Shown here: positions 1-9,063 of the stretch, in pieces
Layout of the letters: every line of letters begins with the position of its first letter
Position numbering within the stretch: the first letter of the stretch is position 1
NCBI GenBank assembly: GCA_900617975.1
Contig: UZAE01001510.1
Location: 1-12,948, forward strand
DNA length: 12,948 nucleotides
From: Rodentolepis nana
Lineage: Eukaryota; Platyhelminthes; Cestoda; Cyclophyllidea; Hymenolepididae
Direction of reading: 5' to 3'
The notes under the pieces: model-generated
What the model saw: the letters and a program-made list of their open reading frames with translations, nothing else
Told to the model about the DNA's origin: nothing
Databases searched by the model: none
Program-made: the position numbers and the translations under genes

Positions 1-39
1 ATACGTTGCCCAGGGTGCACCACGAGGAGGTAAGTCTAT
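1..39. repeat. Dispersed repeat, copy 1, at the left edge
   Basis: Matches 3486-3523 with one deletion and a few substitutions. The shared core includes CCCAGGGTGCAC and GGAGGTAAGTCTAT. The copy begins at base 1, so the repeat probably extends outside the window. The match stops shortly after GTCTAT in both places, suggesting an element end there. Confidence 0.7.
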
Positions 40-848
40 TTAAGCGAACTCCAGCTATACTTGTTACTTATTTATCTTTAGTAGGTTATCATGAGGTATC
101 ACAAATGGGAAAACGCATTACTTGTTGGTAGCCCATCGGTTTAAAAATAAGTAGCAAAATAGTTGAATCGACACGCCTTAACTCCCCACTCATCTTTATT
201 CAATACAACACCGGATTTAAATTCAATCTTGCTCATTCACCCTCTATCATCTTTAGAGATTTTTTTAATAAATTGTTGATTTCATTAAAATCCCAGGCTG
301 CTGATTTTTGAATGGCAGACCACATCTCTTAGCTCTTAGTCTTCTATAAAGAAATTTAATGCATAATATCAATTAGAATTCATTAGAATTACTCTCCACG
401 AATTCCACTTATGATTGGTAGGTAAGAATATATGCCCTCTTTCTTGATTATCGTCGGGTATAGATAAATAGATTAAACCTCCACGAGCATAAAAAATGCT
501 TCCGCCTTTTGAAAGTCATCTTACTCTATTACTCCCATCCCCATCTCACAAATTTTGGTCTATTTTCGAAGGCGCGTAAAAATAGTGTTTTATACATAAA
601 TATATCTTAACGTATACAATTTATCGCCTCAAAAAACACTGGCGAAATTAGACCAAATGCTTAATAGTAATCGTTAAAACAAAAATATAATACCATACCT
701 TCCTGCACCTGGATCCTCAAGACAGCGATCATGTTATTGTCTAAAAATTTTAAAATCAAACAAAAGACTTATTATAAATAGCAAAATACAAAAAATACAT
801 GAAAAATAGGTTGCTGAAGTTTCAAAATTCGGATCACTTTCACTCGTC
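40..848. other. Non-coding stretch, no feature seen
   Basis: AT-rich sequence without a usable open frame, RNA gene or clear repeat. It lies between the edge repeat and the promoter region of the decayed tetraspanin. Confidence 0.5.
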
Positions 849-923
849 ATTGGTCAATCGTATGAATGCGAGTATAATTTACTTATCGATATTTACACAA
901 TCATGACTAAAAGTACTTCAGTC
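849..923 (+). promoter_or_regulatory. Remnant promoter of the decayed tetraspanin
   Basis: ATTGGT at 849-854 and TATAAT at 873-878 stand 75 and 51 bases before the ATG at 924. The order (inverted CCAAT, then TATA-like, then ATG) is the same as upstream of the intact minus-strand gene, though spacing differs and no extended sequence match is visible. In DNA this AT-rich such motifs also occur by chance. Confidence 0.25.
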
Positions 924-1612
924 ATGTTGTGTAACGCAAAATGTCTGCGAGGTCTCCTCATTTTCACAAATTTCATTATTTTTGTAAGCCACTGGTCATT
1001 TCTCTCTGATTCCTCTTAGATTGCTGGTGGTGTCGTTTCGGGTATTGGAATGTTTCTTTTGATAAAATCGAATGAATTAAGACCTACGAACGCAGCCTAT
1101 GCTATTCCCATTTTCATCACAGTTTTGGGATTTGTGGCTCTTGTGTTTGGATTCTTGGGCTTCCTTGGAGCAATCAAACTCAACAAATGCCTACTGATGA
1201 TGGTTCGATTTTTTTGATATTCTTCATGAAATTTTCATAATTAAGTTCATTATTGTAGTAGGAATAACAATTGCTCTTGAATTCACTGGTGGAATATTAC
1301 TTATTGTCTACAGTGAGAAAGTGGGCCTCGGATAAGGTGAAATTGGCTATTCACTTCAATATATGAAATCAGCTCTGCAAGACTTCTTTACTCAAATCAT
1401 AGAAGTTGAAAAACAAGCAGATTTTGGGAATAGGAGTCGTAATAAAAATAGCATGGAAGATGGTAAGCTGAAATTTTCATTGGGCTGACATTATTTTAAT
1501 TCAACTGTTATGAAGCTTATGGATCTAACTATTGAGAAAAAACTCAGATTCGATATTGTAAAGTGACGAAGTTTTTTGCCTAATTGATCTTAAATGAAAA
1601 TATCTACTTTAG
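924..1612 (+). pseudogene. Decayed tetraspanin paralogue
   Basis: Exon 1 is 924-983 (20 codons, starting MLCNAKCLRGLLIF), intron 1 is 984-1019 (36 nt, GTAAGC...CTTAG), exon 2 is 1020-1202 (61 codons), intron 2 is 1203-1245 (43 nt, weak donor GTTCGA), and exon 3 is 1246-1320 (25 codons, with the family Glu in segment 3). Exon and intron lengths match the minus-strand gene. After this it breaks. Intron 3 (1321-1359) ends in AA instead of AG and contains an in-frame TAA at 1333. Exon 4 (1360-1461) again has 34 codons. Intron 4 (to 1499) also ends AA. Exon 5 begins Phe-Asn-Cys-Tyr-Glu-Ala-Tyr-Gly where CCG is expected and hits TGA at 1533-1535. A possible intron 5 (1571-1612) ends in TTTAG, but no fourth membrane segment or Gly-Cys follows. 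A truncated transcript from exons 1-3 is conceivable. Confidence 0.85.
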
Positions 1613-1942
1613 GTGAAAATGCTTTGAGGTGCAGAAGAAGAAGGATACTGAGTTTCAGCGAAAATTCGGTAAATCGAACAGACGTTACTCAATAATATAA
1701 AGCTAGGAATAACGAAATATTCGTGTCTATATATTTTTTTCGAATTTGATTTAATAATTGCCAATTATATTTCATCTAAAGTTATCAAACAAAATAAATT
1801 TGAATAGCGAGGAAATTATTTAAATAGAAACGTTTCTCATAATTTGGTGTAAATATTTAAAAGTTTGTATCCATTTTTTACTGAAAATTAGAGATATATA
1901 TCTTAAAAATAAATTACCTTCCTCAAAGCCAGTCAAATATCA

Positions 1943-2134
1943 TCATGGAAGTGACTTTCGAAAGTCATTCAAAGCATCACCAACAGGCGGAGGTGGGTCT
2001 TCTTTGAAACTCATAGCATGTTCATATGCAGCGTCACTTATCGCCCATAGCACAATTTGGTGTACTGCACAATATTTTAGAAAAATCCTGTAAAACTTCA
2101 TTAGTCCCATGATAAGTGGAGCTTTTTTTAACAT
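1943..2134 (-). other. Unassigned 63-codon open frame
   Basis: The frame has a fairly protein-like residue mix, with a hydrophobic first half (about residues 7-32) and an acidic, Pro-rich stretch (Glu-Asp-Pro-Pro-Pro-Pro) near residue 45, closing with TGA. No family is recognised. No clear acceptor or donor ties it to a neighbouring exon, although GAAGGTAATT just downstream on the same strand (about 1928-1919) resembles a splice donor. It may be an exon relic or chance. Confidence 0.15.
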
Positions 2135-2154
2135 TTTAACATACTCTGGAATTC

Positions 2155-2345
2155 AAGGAGTAGAGCCAAGGTGAGAGAGGAAAGGAAGAAAAGGGAGAGA
2201 GGTATAGACTAATAAAGGAGGTGGGTGGGGGGGGGATTTAGGACTCGAGCGTATGGGCCACCAGTAAAATAACCGATATGGCATTGAATTTTGTAGGCAG
2301 AAGTGAAGTTGACTGAAACGAGGCCAGTACAAGCCCTTATTCAAT
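2155..2345. repeat. Purine-rich tract with a run of nine G, probable repeat-derived segment
   Basis: Positions 2155-2240 on the plus strand are almost all purine, ending in GTGGGT followed by nine G at 2227-2235. The next 110 bases are of more balanced composition. The arrangement (biased tract beside a unique-looking stretch) resembles 3285-3485, though I see no long base-for-base match. A 63-codon minus-strand frame across it is a composition artefact. Confidence 0.3.
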
Positions 2346-2517
2346 GGATCCGAATCGAACGCATTAGAAAAAATCTAGGCCAATACATGAAAGTAAAGAC
2401 GAACGATCTTCAACTATAATTAAAATTTTACTACATAAAGGCAATGGGAAAAAACTTAAGGAATGCTTCAAGGTCAGCACTGCTGAAGGAAATTAAAATA
2501 ACTGAAACAGATATGGT

Positions 2518-2895
2518 CTATTGAAACTCAGGCATTAATACCATAAAGCCGAAGAATGAACCATTGAAATCAATCCACCTTCTACTTATTCTCCTTCCAC
2601 GATGGAAATCGTATATTTTTATGCAAAGGAAGAGAGTAACCCACTGTCTATTAGGCCCATAAAAGTTTGAAGTTAAATCTTCTTTTTGGCTATGTTCAGA
2701 ATAATTATAATGCTTCCATACAAATGAAAAAGCGCCAAATCTTTTCAATTCTGCCATCAATTTGATATTTTGGAGATTTGCACTGTGATATTCGGGATAG
2801 CCGTGTTGGACTATATGATAAAATCCTTTCAATAGACACGGTGGCGTAGACATGGCTGACTTCCTTATTTCCTCAAGATTACCAAGTTGGTCCAT
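2518..2895 (-). other. Longest open frame in the window (125 codons), unassigned
   Basis: The frame starts at an ATG, is closed by TGA, and is rich in aromatic residues (Phe, Tyr, Trp) with basic clusters. I recognise no domain. Part of it (about 2900-2750, minus strand) aligns in DNA with about 4005-3880: both share AGGAAGTCAGCCA and, about 60 bases later, TATCCCG. However, the second copy is best open in a different frame. That mismatch argues against shared protein coding and for a duplicated non-coding or dead segment. Confidence 0.2.
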
Positions 2896-3284
2896 CTAAT
2901 CAGTTCCAATTGGCACATTAGAAATTTATGTGAAATTTATGGCGTTCTCTCATGCTAGTCCATTGGAGTTCTGTTTGTAGTTCCGAACGCGTAAATAGTT
3001 AAAAATCATTTCTGCTTTACTTTGTAGTAATGAAACTCTTCTAATAAAATCAATTGGAAATAAGCATTGATTTAGCTATTCGAAAATGGCGTGGGCTTTA
3101 AAATCTTTTGAGTAGAATACTCACAATACTTCTCTTATGTGGACAGTTTGATAGTACTTTTGTGTCACAGTGAAAGAATTGCATCAAGTTGGCATTGATT
3201 TATTGAACATCAACAAATAAGCAATATTATTATTATATCAAATGGCAGGCGTTTTGATTGTTATTATTAGCCCTTTAGTTGACT

Positions 3285-3485
3285 TCAGTCTTCAGAGAGG
3301 GGAAGGAACATCAAAGTGTAAAAAATTCAAGAGGGGGAGGGAACAGAAGAGTGTATCAAAGATGGAGGTAGATAAGGTGGAAAAAAGGTAGGATGAGTAC
3401 TGTAAAGTAGTCGAATATGACTTGCAATGGGGTCATGGTAGTTTGAAGTCAACTGCCAGGTAATAGACTTTTTTGCCGTAAGAGT
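3285..3485. repeat. Purine-rich segment, probably part of a mobile element
   Basis: The plus strand is rich in GGAA, GGGA and GGAGG blocks at 3295-3390, followed by a less biased stretch leading directly into the dispersed repeat at 3486. A 71-codon minus-strand frame (3542-3327) is only the translation of this low-complexity run (Pro/Ser/Thr/Tyr-rich at its end) and is not considered a gene. A SINE-like or truncated LINE origin is possible but unproven. Confidence 0.35.
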
Positions 3486-3523
3486 ATACGTTTCCCAGGG
3501 TGCACACGTGGAGGTAAGTCTAT
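3486..3523. repeat. Dispersed repeat, copy 2
   Basis: Direct-orientation match to bases 1-39. Sequence to its left (about 3285-3485) is GC-richer and purine-rich compared with its surroundings and may belong to the same element, with the GGAGGTAAGTCTAT end as its right boundary. No open frame, terminal inverted repeat or target duplication was identified. Confidence 0.65.
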
Positions 3524-3864
3524 CACACACCCCAATTAGCAATATCTATATTATGGTTTAAATTGTTTCAGATACGACGAATGCTGTATTGAGTTAATGT
3601 TCCAAATCTATGAAAGTGGAATTGATTTTAGCCAATTTGCCACCACATGATTTTTGTCGGAAGCTGCCAAGTCTACTTTAGCTGCAATGAAATGTTAATT
3701 AAAACATCTCACGTAGGTAAATCTACTCCTAATGCAAATTATGTTTTCACTCTCACGATTTAACTTACGTTACTGGTGTAGAAGTGGCTGAATGTAAAAA
3801 AATAATTCACCAAGCTCTGGATTTTTGCATTCTACTTAAATTGGCATATGATACATATGAATTG

Positions 3865-4092
3865 TCATTTTATAGCTCCAATTAGCTCATTTTCAAGCTG
3901 TGGATGGATGTGCTTTCCGGGATACCAGTAAAAGGCAAACCGATCAATTAAATTTTGACCACAGGAACCTGACTGTGGCTGACTTCCTTGTTGCCAAATG
4001 CACTTTCTTCGGCTATTCAAACAACTGTAACTGACGTGGTACACAAAGATATGGTCTAACATAGATGTTCCAGCATAGATGTGCTCTTTCAT
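3865..4092 (-). other. Unassigned 75-codon open frame, DNA relative of 2750-2900
   Basis: An ATG-to-stop frame with four cysteines, an aromatic-rich stretch (Arg-Phe-Ala-Phe-Tyr-Trp-Tyr) and no recognisable domain. The DNA around 3880-4005 is a diverged copy of about 2750-2900 on the same strand. Because the frames open in the two copies are different, neither is well supported as a gene. Confidence 0.15.
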
Positions 4093-4099
4093 AGAACCA

Positions 4100-4920
4100 C
4101 TTTACCAGAAAATTTAATTCCAGGTAAGGGGAATTTTGAACAGAAATATGAGCAAGAGCTCGCTTCATAAACATAATGCCAAACTAATTCTCAGGGCATA
4201 TGAATGTTGAGAAATTTATCCAAAAATTTCGACTTTTAGGTTTAGTGCTTACAATATCGTTTTCACATTTTAGATATGCGCGCAGCATTGTAAGTGTCTT
4301 ATGGAATACTTCTTTTTAGGTGCAATGGTACAATTTTTGAATTGGAATGGCAAATTTGCAGAAGCATTTGAAGTGAAAGCAATGGTAAATAACTACTCAA
4401 TTGCTCACCGGAACAAAGCGCAAATTCTTATTTAACTTTCGATAATGACTTAGGCAATCGAGTTGTTCTTTTCAAGGTTGTTTTCCCGATCTTTAGGATT
4501 CGGTTAGATTTAATGAAAGTGCAGGTGATCAGTAGCATTACGTTGCCATCCATATATCTCCCATGATGAGAAACTGGAGTTATATAATCCACTAAATTAA
4601 GCCACCATGACTTAAACCACTTTCTAATGTTTTGAAGTTTGAGCAACCATGTTTTGTTTGGGCTTAGTTTTAGCTTCTGCTTATGAAAATGGAATCTGTT
4701 TTTAATTATTGTTTTAATTCAGTCACTCTATATGGGAAAAAGAGAATTAGATAACCAATCGCGAATAGGAAAGTTTTATTTCATTATGGGTATTTAGCCT
4801 GCTGCAAATATGGTATATTCTCAACTCTTCAAAATTGTTTTATCTGTAAACTTAAAAACTATTATTAGAAACCTAGTTGTGTTAATTATTGGTCATAAAT
4901 TCAAGTGTATTGATTTCGTC
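4100..4920. other. Non-coding stretch, no supported gene
   Basis: It holds a 72-codon minus-strand frame (4646-4428) with a basic, Lys/Arg-rich C-terminal half and no recognised domain, which I treat as chance. No RNA gene, no long repeat and no splice-linked exon pair was seen. Confidence 0.4.
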
Positions 4921-5079
4921 TATTTATCTCTTTTCATATTCCAAATACTGAAAAAAATGATAGACAAGTAGGCTGTGAAACGCGTGCAATAGGAACGTGC
5001 ATATACCATGAAACTGTTTGTATTTCCTTGTCCTTAAACTAAACTTTAAAAATAGTTGGGATTTGTGGGATACGACATC

Positions 5080-5460
5080 GCATAACGCGCTATCGCATGC
5101 ACGCACACTAGGATCGGGAGGTGCGCCGTACAACTCACTGTCCAACAACCGTACAACCAGTGGCCAATCAGTAGCCTTCGTTTGTTTAACCTAAACCGCC
5201 ATGCTGATCATGACTAAGCTCCCTGAGCGTGCACTTTACCCACAATATCCTTACTGAATAGACGTGTTGCGTGCTATACGTCTGTTTCCTCTACATCAGG
5301 GCTATAGCTTAGCAAATTCTAGAAGTCGAACTAGATGTAGGAGAATCTGCCACAGAGATTTCTGAGTCAGTCAGGCTTTTCTAGTTAGGAATCCGCTACA
5401 TGTTCGAGATCTAGTTAGGAATCCGCTACAGATTTCATTGATGTTAGATGTTGCACGTGC
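5080..5460. other. GC-richer island of possible transposon origin
   Basis: This stretch stands out from the AT-rich surroundings with several CG dinucleotides (GCGCTATCGCATGC, GTGCGCCG, GACGTGTTGCG). It contains a 20-bp sequence twice at 5381-5400 and 5411-5430. On the minus strand TGATTGGCC near 5160-5168 is a CCAAT-type motif. A solo LTR or other promoter-bearing repeat would fit the composition, but no matched ends or primer-binding site were found. The 74-codon minus-strand frame 5148-4924 overlaps it and shows no recognisable domain. Confidence 0.3.
5381..5430. repeat. Perfect 20-bp tandem duplication, 30-bp period
   Basis: CTAGTTAGGAATCCGCTACA occurs at 5381-5400 and again at 5411-5430 with no mismatch, separated by TGTTCGAGAT. 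The perfect identity indicates a much younger event than the other repeats in the window. Confidence 0.95.
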
Positions 5461-5738
5461 GGCTCATTTTGGGTCTGTTGATGAGATAGATCCCAACGTC
5501 TAAATCTTCCTCATTATTAAATAAGAAATGTATATTTAAAGCAACAGGTAACTCCATTTATTTCATAGTAAAAATCCCTTCTGACGAAATAGTAATTTTT
5601 TCAATTATTTTGATTTATTAAATAATGACTGCTGTGTTAATTAGAACATTAATGCAGCTTTAAGACTGGCTTGTAGACAATTTGGGCATCGAATAGAAAC
5701 CGCAAGAAGTAAAAGAATTTAAAATTTAAAATTTACAC

Positions 5739-5766
5739 AAAGAATGTCATTTTCAAGACATTCTTT
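5739..5766. repeat. Hairpin with perfect 10-bp stem
   Basis: AAAGAATGTC at 5739-5748 pairs with GACATTCTTT at 5757-5766 across an 8-base loop. It marks the left end of duplicated segment A. In copy B the corresponding stretch does not keep the pairing, so a conserved RNA or DNA structure is not supported. Confidence 0.7.
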
Positions 5767-6590
5767 AAAAGTGCTTGAGAATAAACATTGCCATTTTTAA
5801 CAGCTACAGTGAAGAAACATTTATAACAAGGGATGAAAGGGAGATTTTTTGTTTAGAAACTAGCTAAGAAATCGACAAAGTGTCCCTGAACCGTGAAGTT
5901 ATCTAGTTCTAACTAAACCAATGAGACTCTCTCAATCCAATGGGAAAAGTCCATAATGCCAACTTAAGGATGGACATACAAGTTTCGATAAAAGTGTTGA
6001 ATGTCATCCTTAGCCTTCTTTGTCAGTGGCCCAAGTGCGTCATTCATGGAATATCGTGAAATATGCGACCCATGAGGGTGCATTTTGAATTTATTTTTTG
6101 GGATAAACAGCTATTATAAAAATTTAATTGAACACACCAACATTAAACCACTTTTATTTGGCATTAAAATGATTGCTAGATAAATGAAGAGATTTATTCC
6201 ATTTAATGATGGACAGTCTATCATTCACAGTTCTACATAAAATAATTTTCACGTTTCATATTACATCATTAATTATTTTTCAACTACTGCTCATAGCTTC
6301 CTAATGCATTGTTTCAGAGTTCCGAGGAAAAATTAACTTAGTGAAGGTGTCATCAACGTAGGTGAACCTATTTCACTCCTCAAAAGAGTAATTTGGGAAG
6401 AGCTTATACTCGTGCACAAAAGATGCAATTATGGAGTTTATTATTGTAGCTTCAAGATTCCGAAAACCTTCATTTTTCCCATGAATTTCTTGTTTGGTTA
6501 CGGCTAATAAGTCTACATATACTCGAAGTCACTTCGTTGTGCTTGGGTTTATTTTTAATAATTTTTAGAGTAGTGTGTCATAACTCGATT
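5740..6590 (-). repeat. Diverged duplicated segment, copy A
   Basis: Copy A matches about 11770-12680 (copy B) in the same orientation over most of its length. Anchors are CATTTTCAAG at 5748 and 11771, GAGACT in the 5900s and 11920s, GTGTTGAATGT at 5994 and 12067, TATAAAAATT at 6114 and 12136, and GTGAAGGTGTCAT at 6341 and 12391. Minus-strand reading of the middle part gives the broken counterpart of the 85-codon frame in copy B. Near 6340-6375 one frame contains Thr-Tyr-Val-Asp-Asp-Thr-Phe, resembling the YxDD box of reverse transcriptases, but with a stop a few codons upstream. Whether the segment is a mobile element or a duplicated gene is open. Confidence 0.6.
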
Positions 6591-6599
6591 TGGGTGAAA

Positions 6600-8910
6600 T
6601 CGTTGGTACTCCTGGCATATATTTCTGGAAAATTTTGGCTGTTATGGAAAAAGATAACTCATTCTGAATAGATAATTAAAAATTTTATTTGCCTATTCTG
6701 TCTTTTATCGCACTTTAAGGACTCCATTGAATTAGTTAGAACATCCGATATGTTCTTCAAAACAATAAATAATTGCTAATGAGAACATAATATATGTTTA
6801 TTTGTAATTAAATAAAATGTTTCATTCAGGGGGAAATAGGTAGAGCACTAATTATTGCCATATCATGGGCAATTGTTTGAATTTGAGCAGTTAAGGGTCT
6901 GATGAGGAAGTATGCTGGATTTGAATACCTCTTATTGACAGGAGTGTGGCATTAACCCTCGCCAGAGAGCCTTCATTGGATCAATTTCGTTTTAACGATT
7001 AAATGGCCATTGCGATTTTGTAGAAACTACATCATTTATACATCACATATACTATTATAAAAATTTGAATTTCATTAGGTGAACATATAGTTGATTTTGA
7101 ACTAAGCCACAATTATACCTTCATCTTTGCAAAAAGCATTAAATGAAATACAAAAGAAACGAATTCAAAAAACCTTTTGTCTTATGCTTTCAAAACTTAC
7201 GCATAATTTCATATTACATCGCCATTTTAAGAACTGGTCAACTGAAAGATAAACTACAATTGTCCACATAGAATGTCAACAGGCGTAATTTATCTAATCA
7301 AAATAAGTAAATAATCTTCTATTCCATCAGAAAACATTTTGCTGCGCAAGTTAAAGGGACAACACGTTGAAAATGAGGGGGATGGTAATGATGGTACCTA
7401 TTTCATCAATGGACCTTGAACGATATGAATTTGCGGCTATTAATAGAAGCCATTGAGCATCAAAGAAACTCCGACAATTTTAAGAACAAGGAAATACTTG
7501 CTGTTTTATGGTATATGTACATTCATATTGCTTCCAGTTCACAGCCAACTTTATCGGCGTTTTTCAGCATTTGGAATATCAACCTCAGTACAATGTGTCA
7601 AAAGGACAATTAATAGAATGGAATAAAAAATTTTAAGAACATCGCACTATTGTACTCGTTTCCATGACATTTAACCTGCAATTATTCAATATTTTGGAAA
7701 TATCAGTAAATTATATATCACACAAACCCTTATTTCAGGTTATGATTTCCTGAAGTTACAGTACTGTTTATGGCATTCCAAAAGTTATCTTCCATACATT
7801 GCTTACTTCAATTTCTAGTGTCGACTTAATGTAAGAAAAGTTTTAATTACATTTTCTAAAAACCGAGAGCTGTTATGAACGCTGGAATACCAATCAGGCC
7901 AAAATGGTGTGATTTAGCCGAAAGCCAAATACCAAAACCACTCAAACTGACTCTGGTTGCAGACTTTGTAAAAAACTGATTTGGTTAGCTGATTTCAACA
8001 AATATATATCATTGTTTAATGCTACCAAACGCATCTGCAAACACGAGGATGTGTGCGACGTGGTGTAGTGATATATGTCCTTTTCTAATTTCCGTTTTTT
8101 TCATATTTCCTAGTCATCCAAAATCATCGTGCGATTGAAGTCACTTCAAACAAATTGCATTGAGAATTTTAGTGTTAATAAAGCGTAGATAAGCTATTTT
8201 GTTTTATTTTTACACTTTTTCTGTTCAACGTGCCACTTACATCTCACACAGAGTATTGAGATGTATTAGTGTTGCAGCAAAATGTGGTAGAGACAATATA
8301 CATGGCACTATAATCCACAATAGTCTCAAATTGCCTCATAATTATGATTTCTATGTTTAATGATGCAAAGCGTTTGAAGGGAGGGGGTTTACTAAACTTT
8401 CAGCTGGTTAAACGCCTATCATGAAACAAATCTTTAATATTCACAAGTGGTTTTCTAATTCCTTTATATCCACAAACAGATCAAATTTCCCTGGCAGGAG
8501 GTAAAATTAATTGCAACTACTTAGGAGCATCTGACTAAAAACTCAATTGGCAATTGGCATACATTCGAGTGTGAAGAAAACTTTGTTCTATCCTCCAGTA
8601 TCTAACTCTCCATTACTTCAATCAGTTTTTTTGTGAAAACACTCATTCGACTGTCCTCTGCGTACCTATCCACACACACAGATACCACTAGACCTCGGCA
8701 CTAAGGCATTATTCTCTTTCATTCAACAAGCATAACAACTTCAATTTTGCATTAAATGGAATTTTTTGGAGTTTAAAGCAATAGTGTGTATGGCTATTAG
8801 CCCATACTTCTAATGTATTTAATGAAATTGAAATATGTGCAAAACAACGTTACTGTTAGTCAACATTCAACTAAGAGGCATATAAAATAATGTAGACAGA
8901 GTAATATATC
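6600..8910. other. Long gene-poor stretch
   Basis: No gene is supported. A 65-codon plus-strand frame at 7416-7613 has no recognised domain. Positions 7048-7240 show two short matches in the right order to duplicated segment A (ATTATAAAAATTT near 7054 and TTTCATATTACATC near 7207), so a third, very decayed copy in the same orientation is possible. The remainder has no identifiable repeat or RNA. Confidence 0.4.
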
Positions 8911-9030
8911 AGTGTTCAACATAAAGAGACGGGATATGGGAGAAGAATGCTACTGATGAAGTTGAAAATTCTGTTGGGAAAGAGCCAAGTGTCTTCTTTA
9001 CGGAGAGAGAGAGGTGGTCCTGAAGGTGGA

Positions 9031-9036
9031 TTTAAT
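9031..9036 (-). terminator. Possible poly(A) signal (ATTAAA)
   Basis: ATTAAA on the minus strand, 27 bases past the tetraspanin stop codon. It is the commonest variant of AATAAA and no better signal was seen in the next 300 bases. The 3' leader would be very short, so a more distal unseen signal remains possible. Confidence 0.3.
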
Positions 9037-9063
9037 GAAATGTAAAAATTGGCCGTTTCAAAC

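Noticed and set aside
2830..2895. Short resemblance to the Gln-Leu ... Arg-Lys-Ser-Ala stretch of the histone H3 tail.
   Set aside because: The similarity covers only a few residues and does not continue into the highly conserved H3 core, which even an old pseudogene should show.
3327..3542. A 71-codon minus-strand frame ending in a Pro/Ser-rich stretch.
   Set aside because: It is a translation of a dispersed repeat and a purine-rich tract, so its composition explains the open frame.
3865..4000. Possible Kunitz-type inhibitor relic (Gly-Ser-Cys followed by Arg-Phe-Ala-Phe-Tyr).
   Set aside because: Cysteine spacing is wrong and the diagnostic Tyr-Gly-Gly-Cys region is absent.
5080..5460. 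A solo LTR or miniature LTR element.
   Set aside because: Composition and a CCAAT motif fit, but no paired ends, target duplication, primer-binding site or polypurine tract could be found. It is kept only as a possibility.
7416..7613. A 65-codon plus-strand frame starting with ATG.
   Set aside because: No domain, no splice partners and no conserved copy. Frames of this length are expected by chance.
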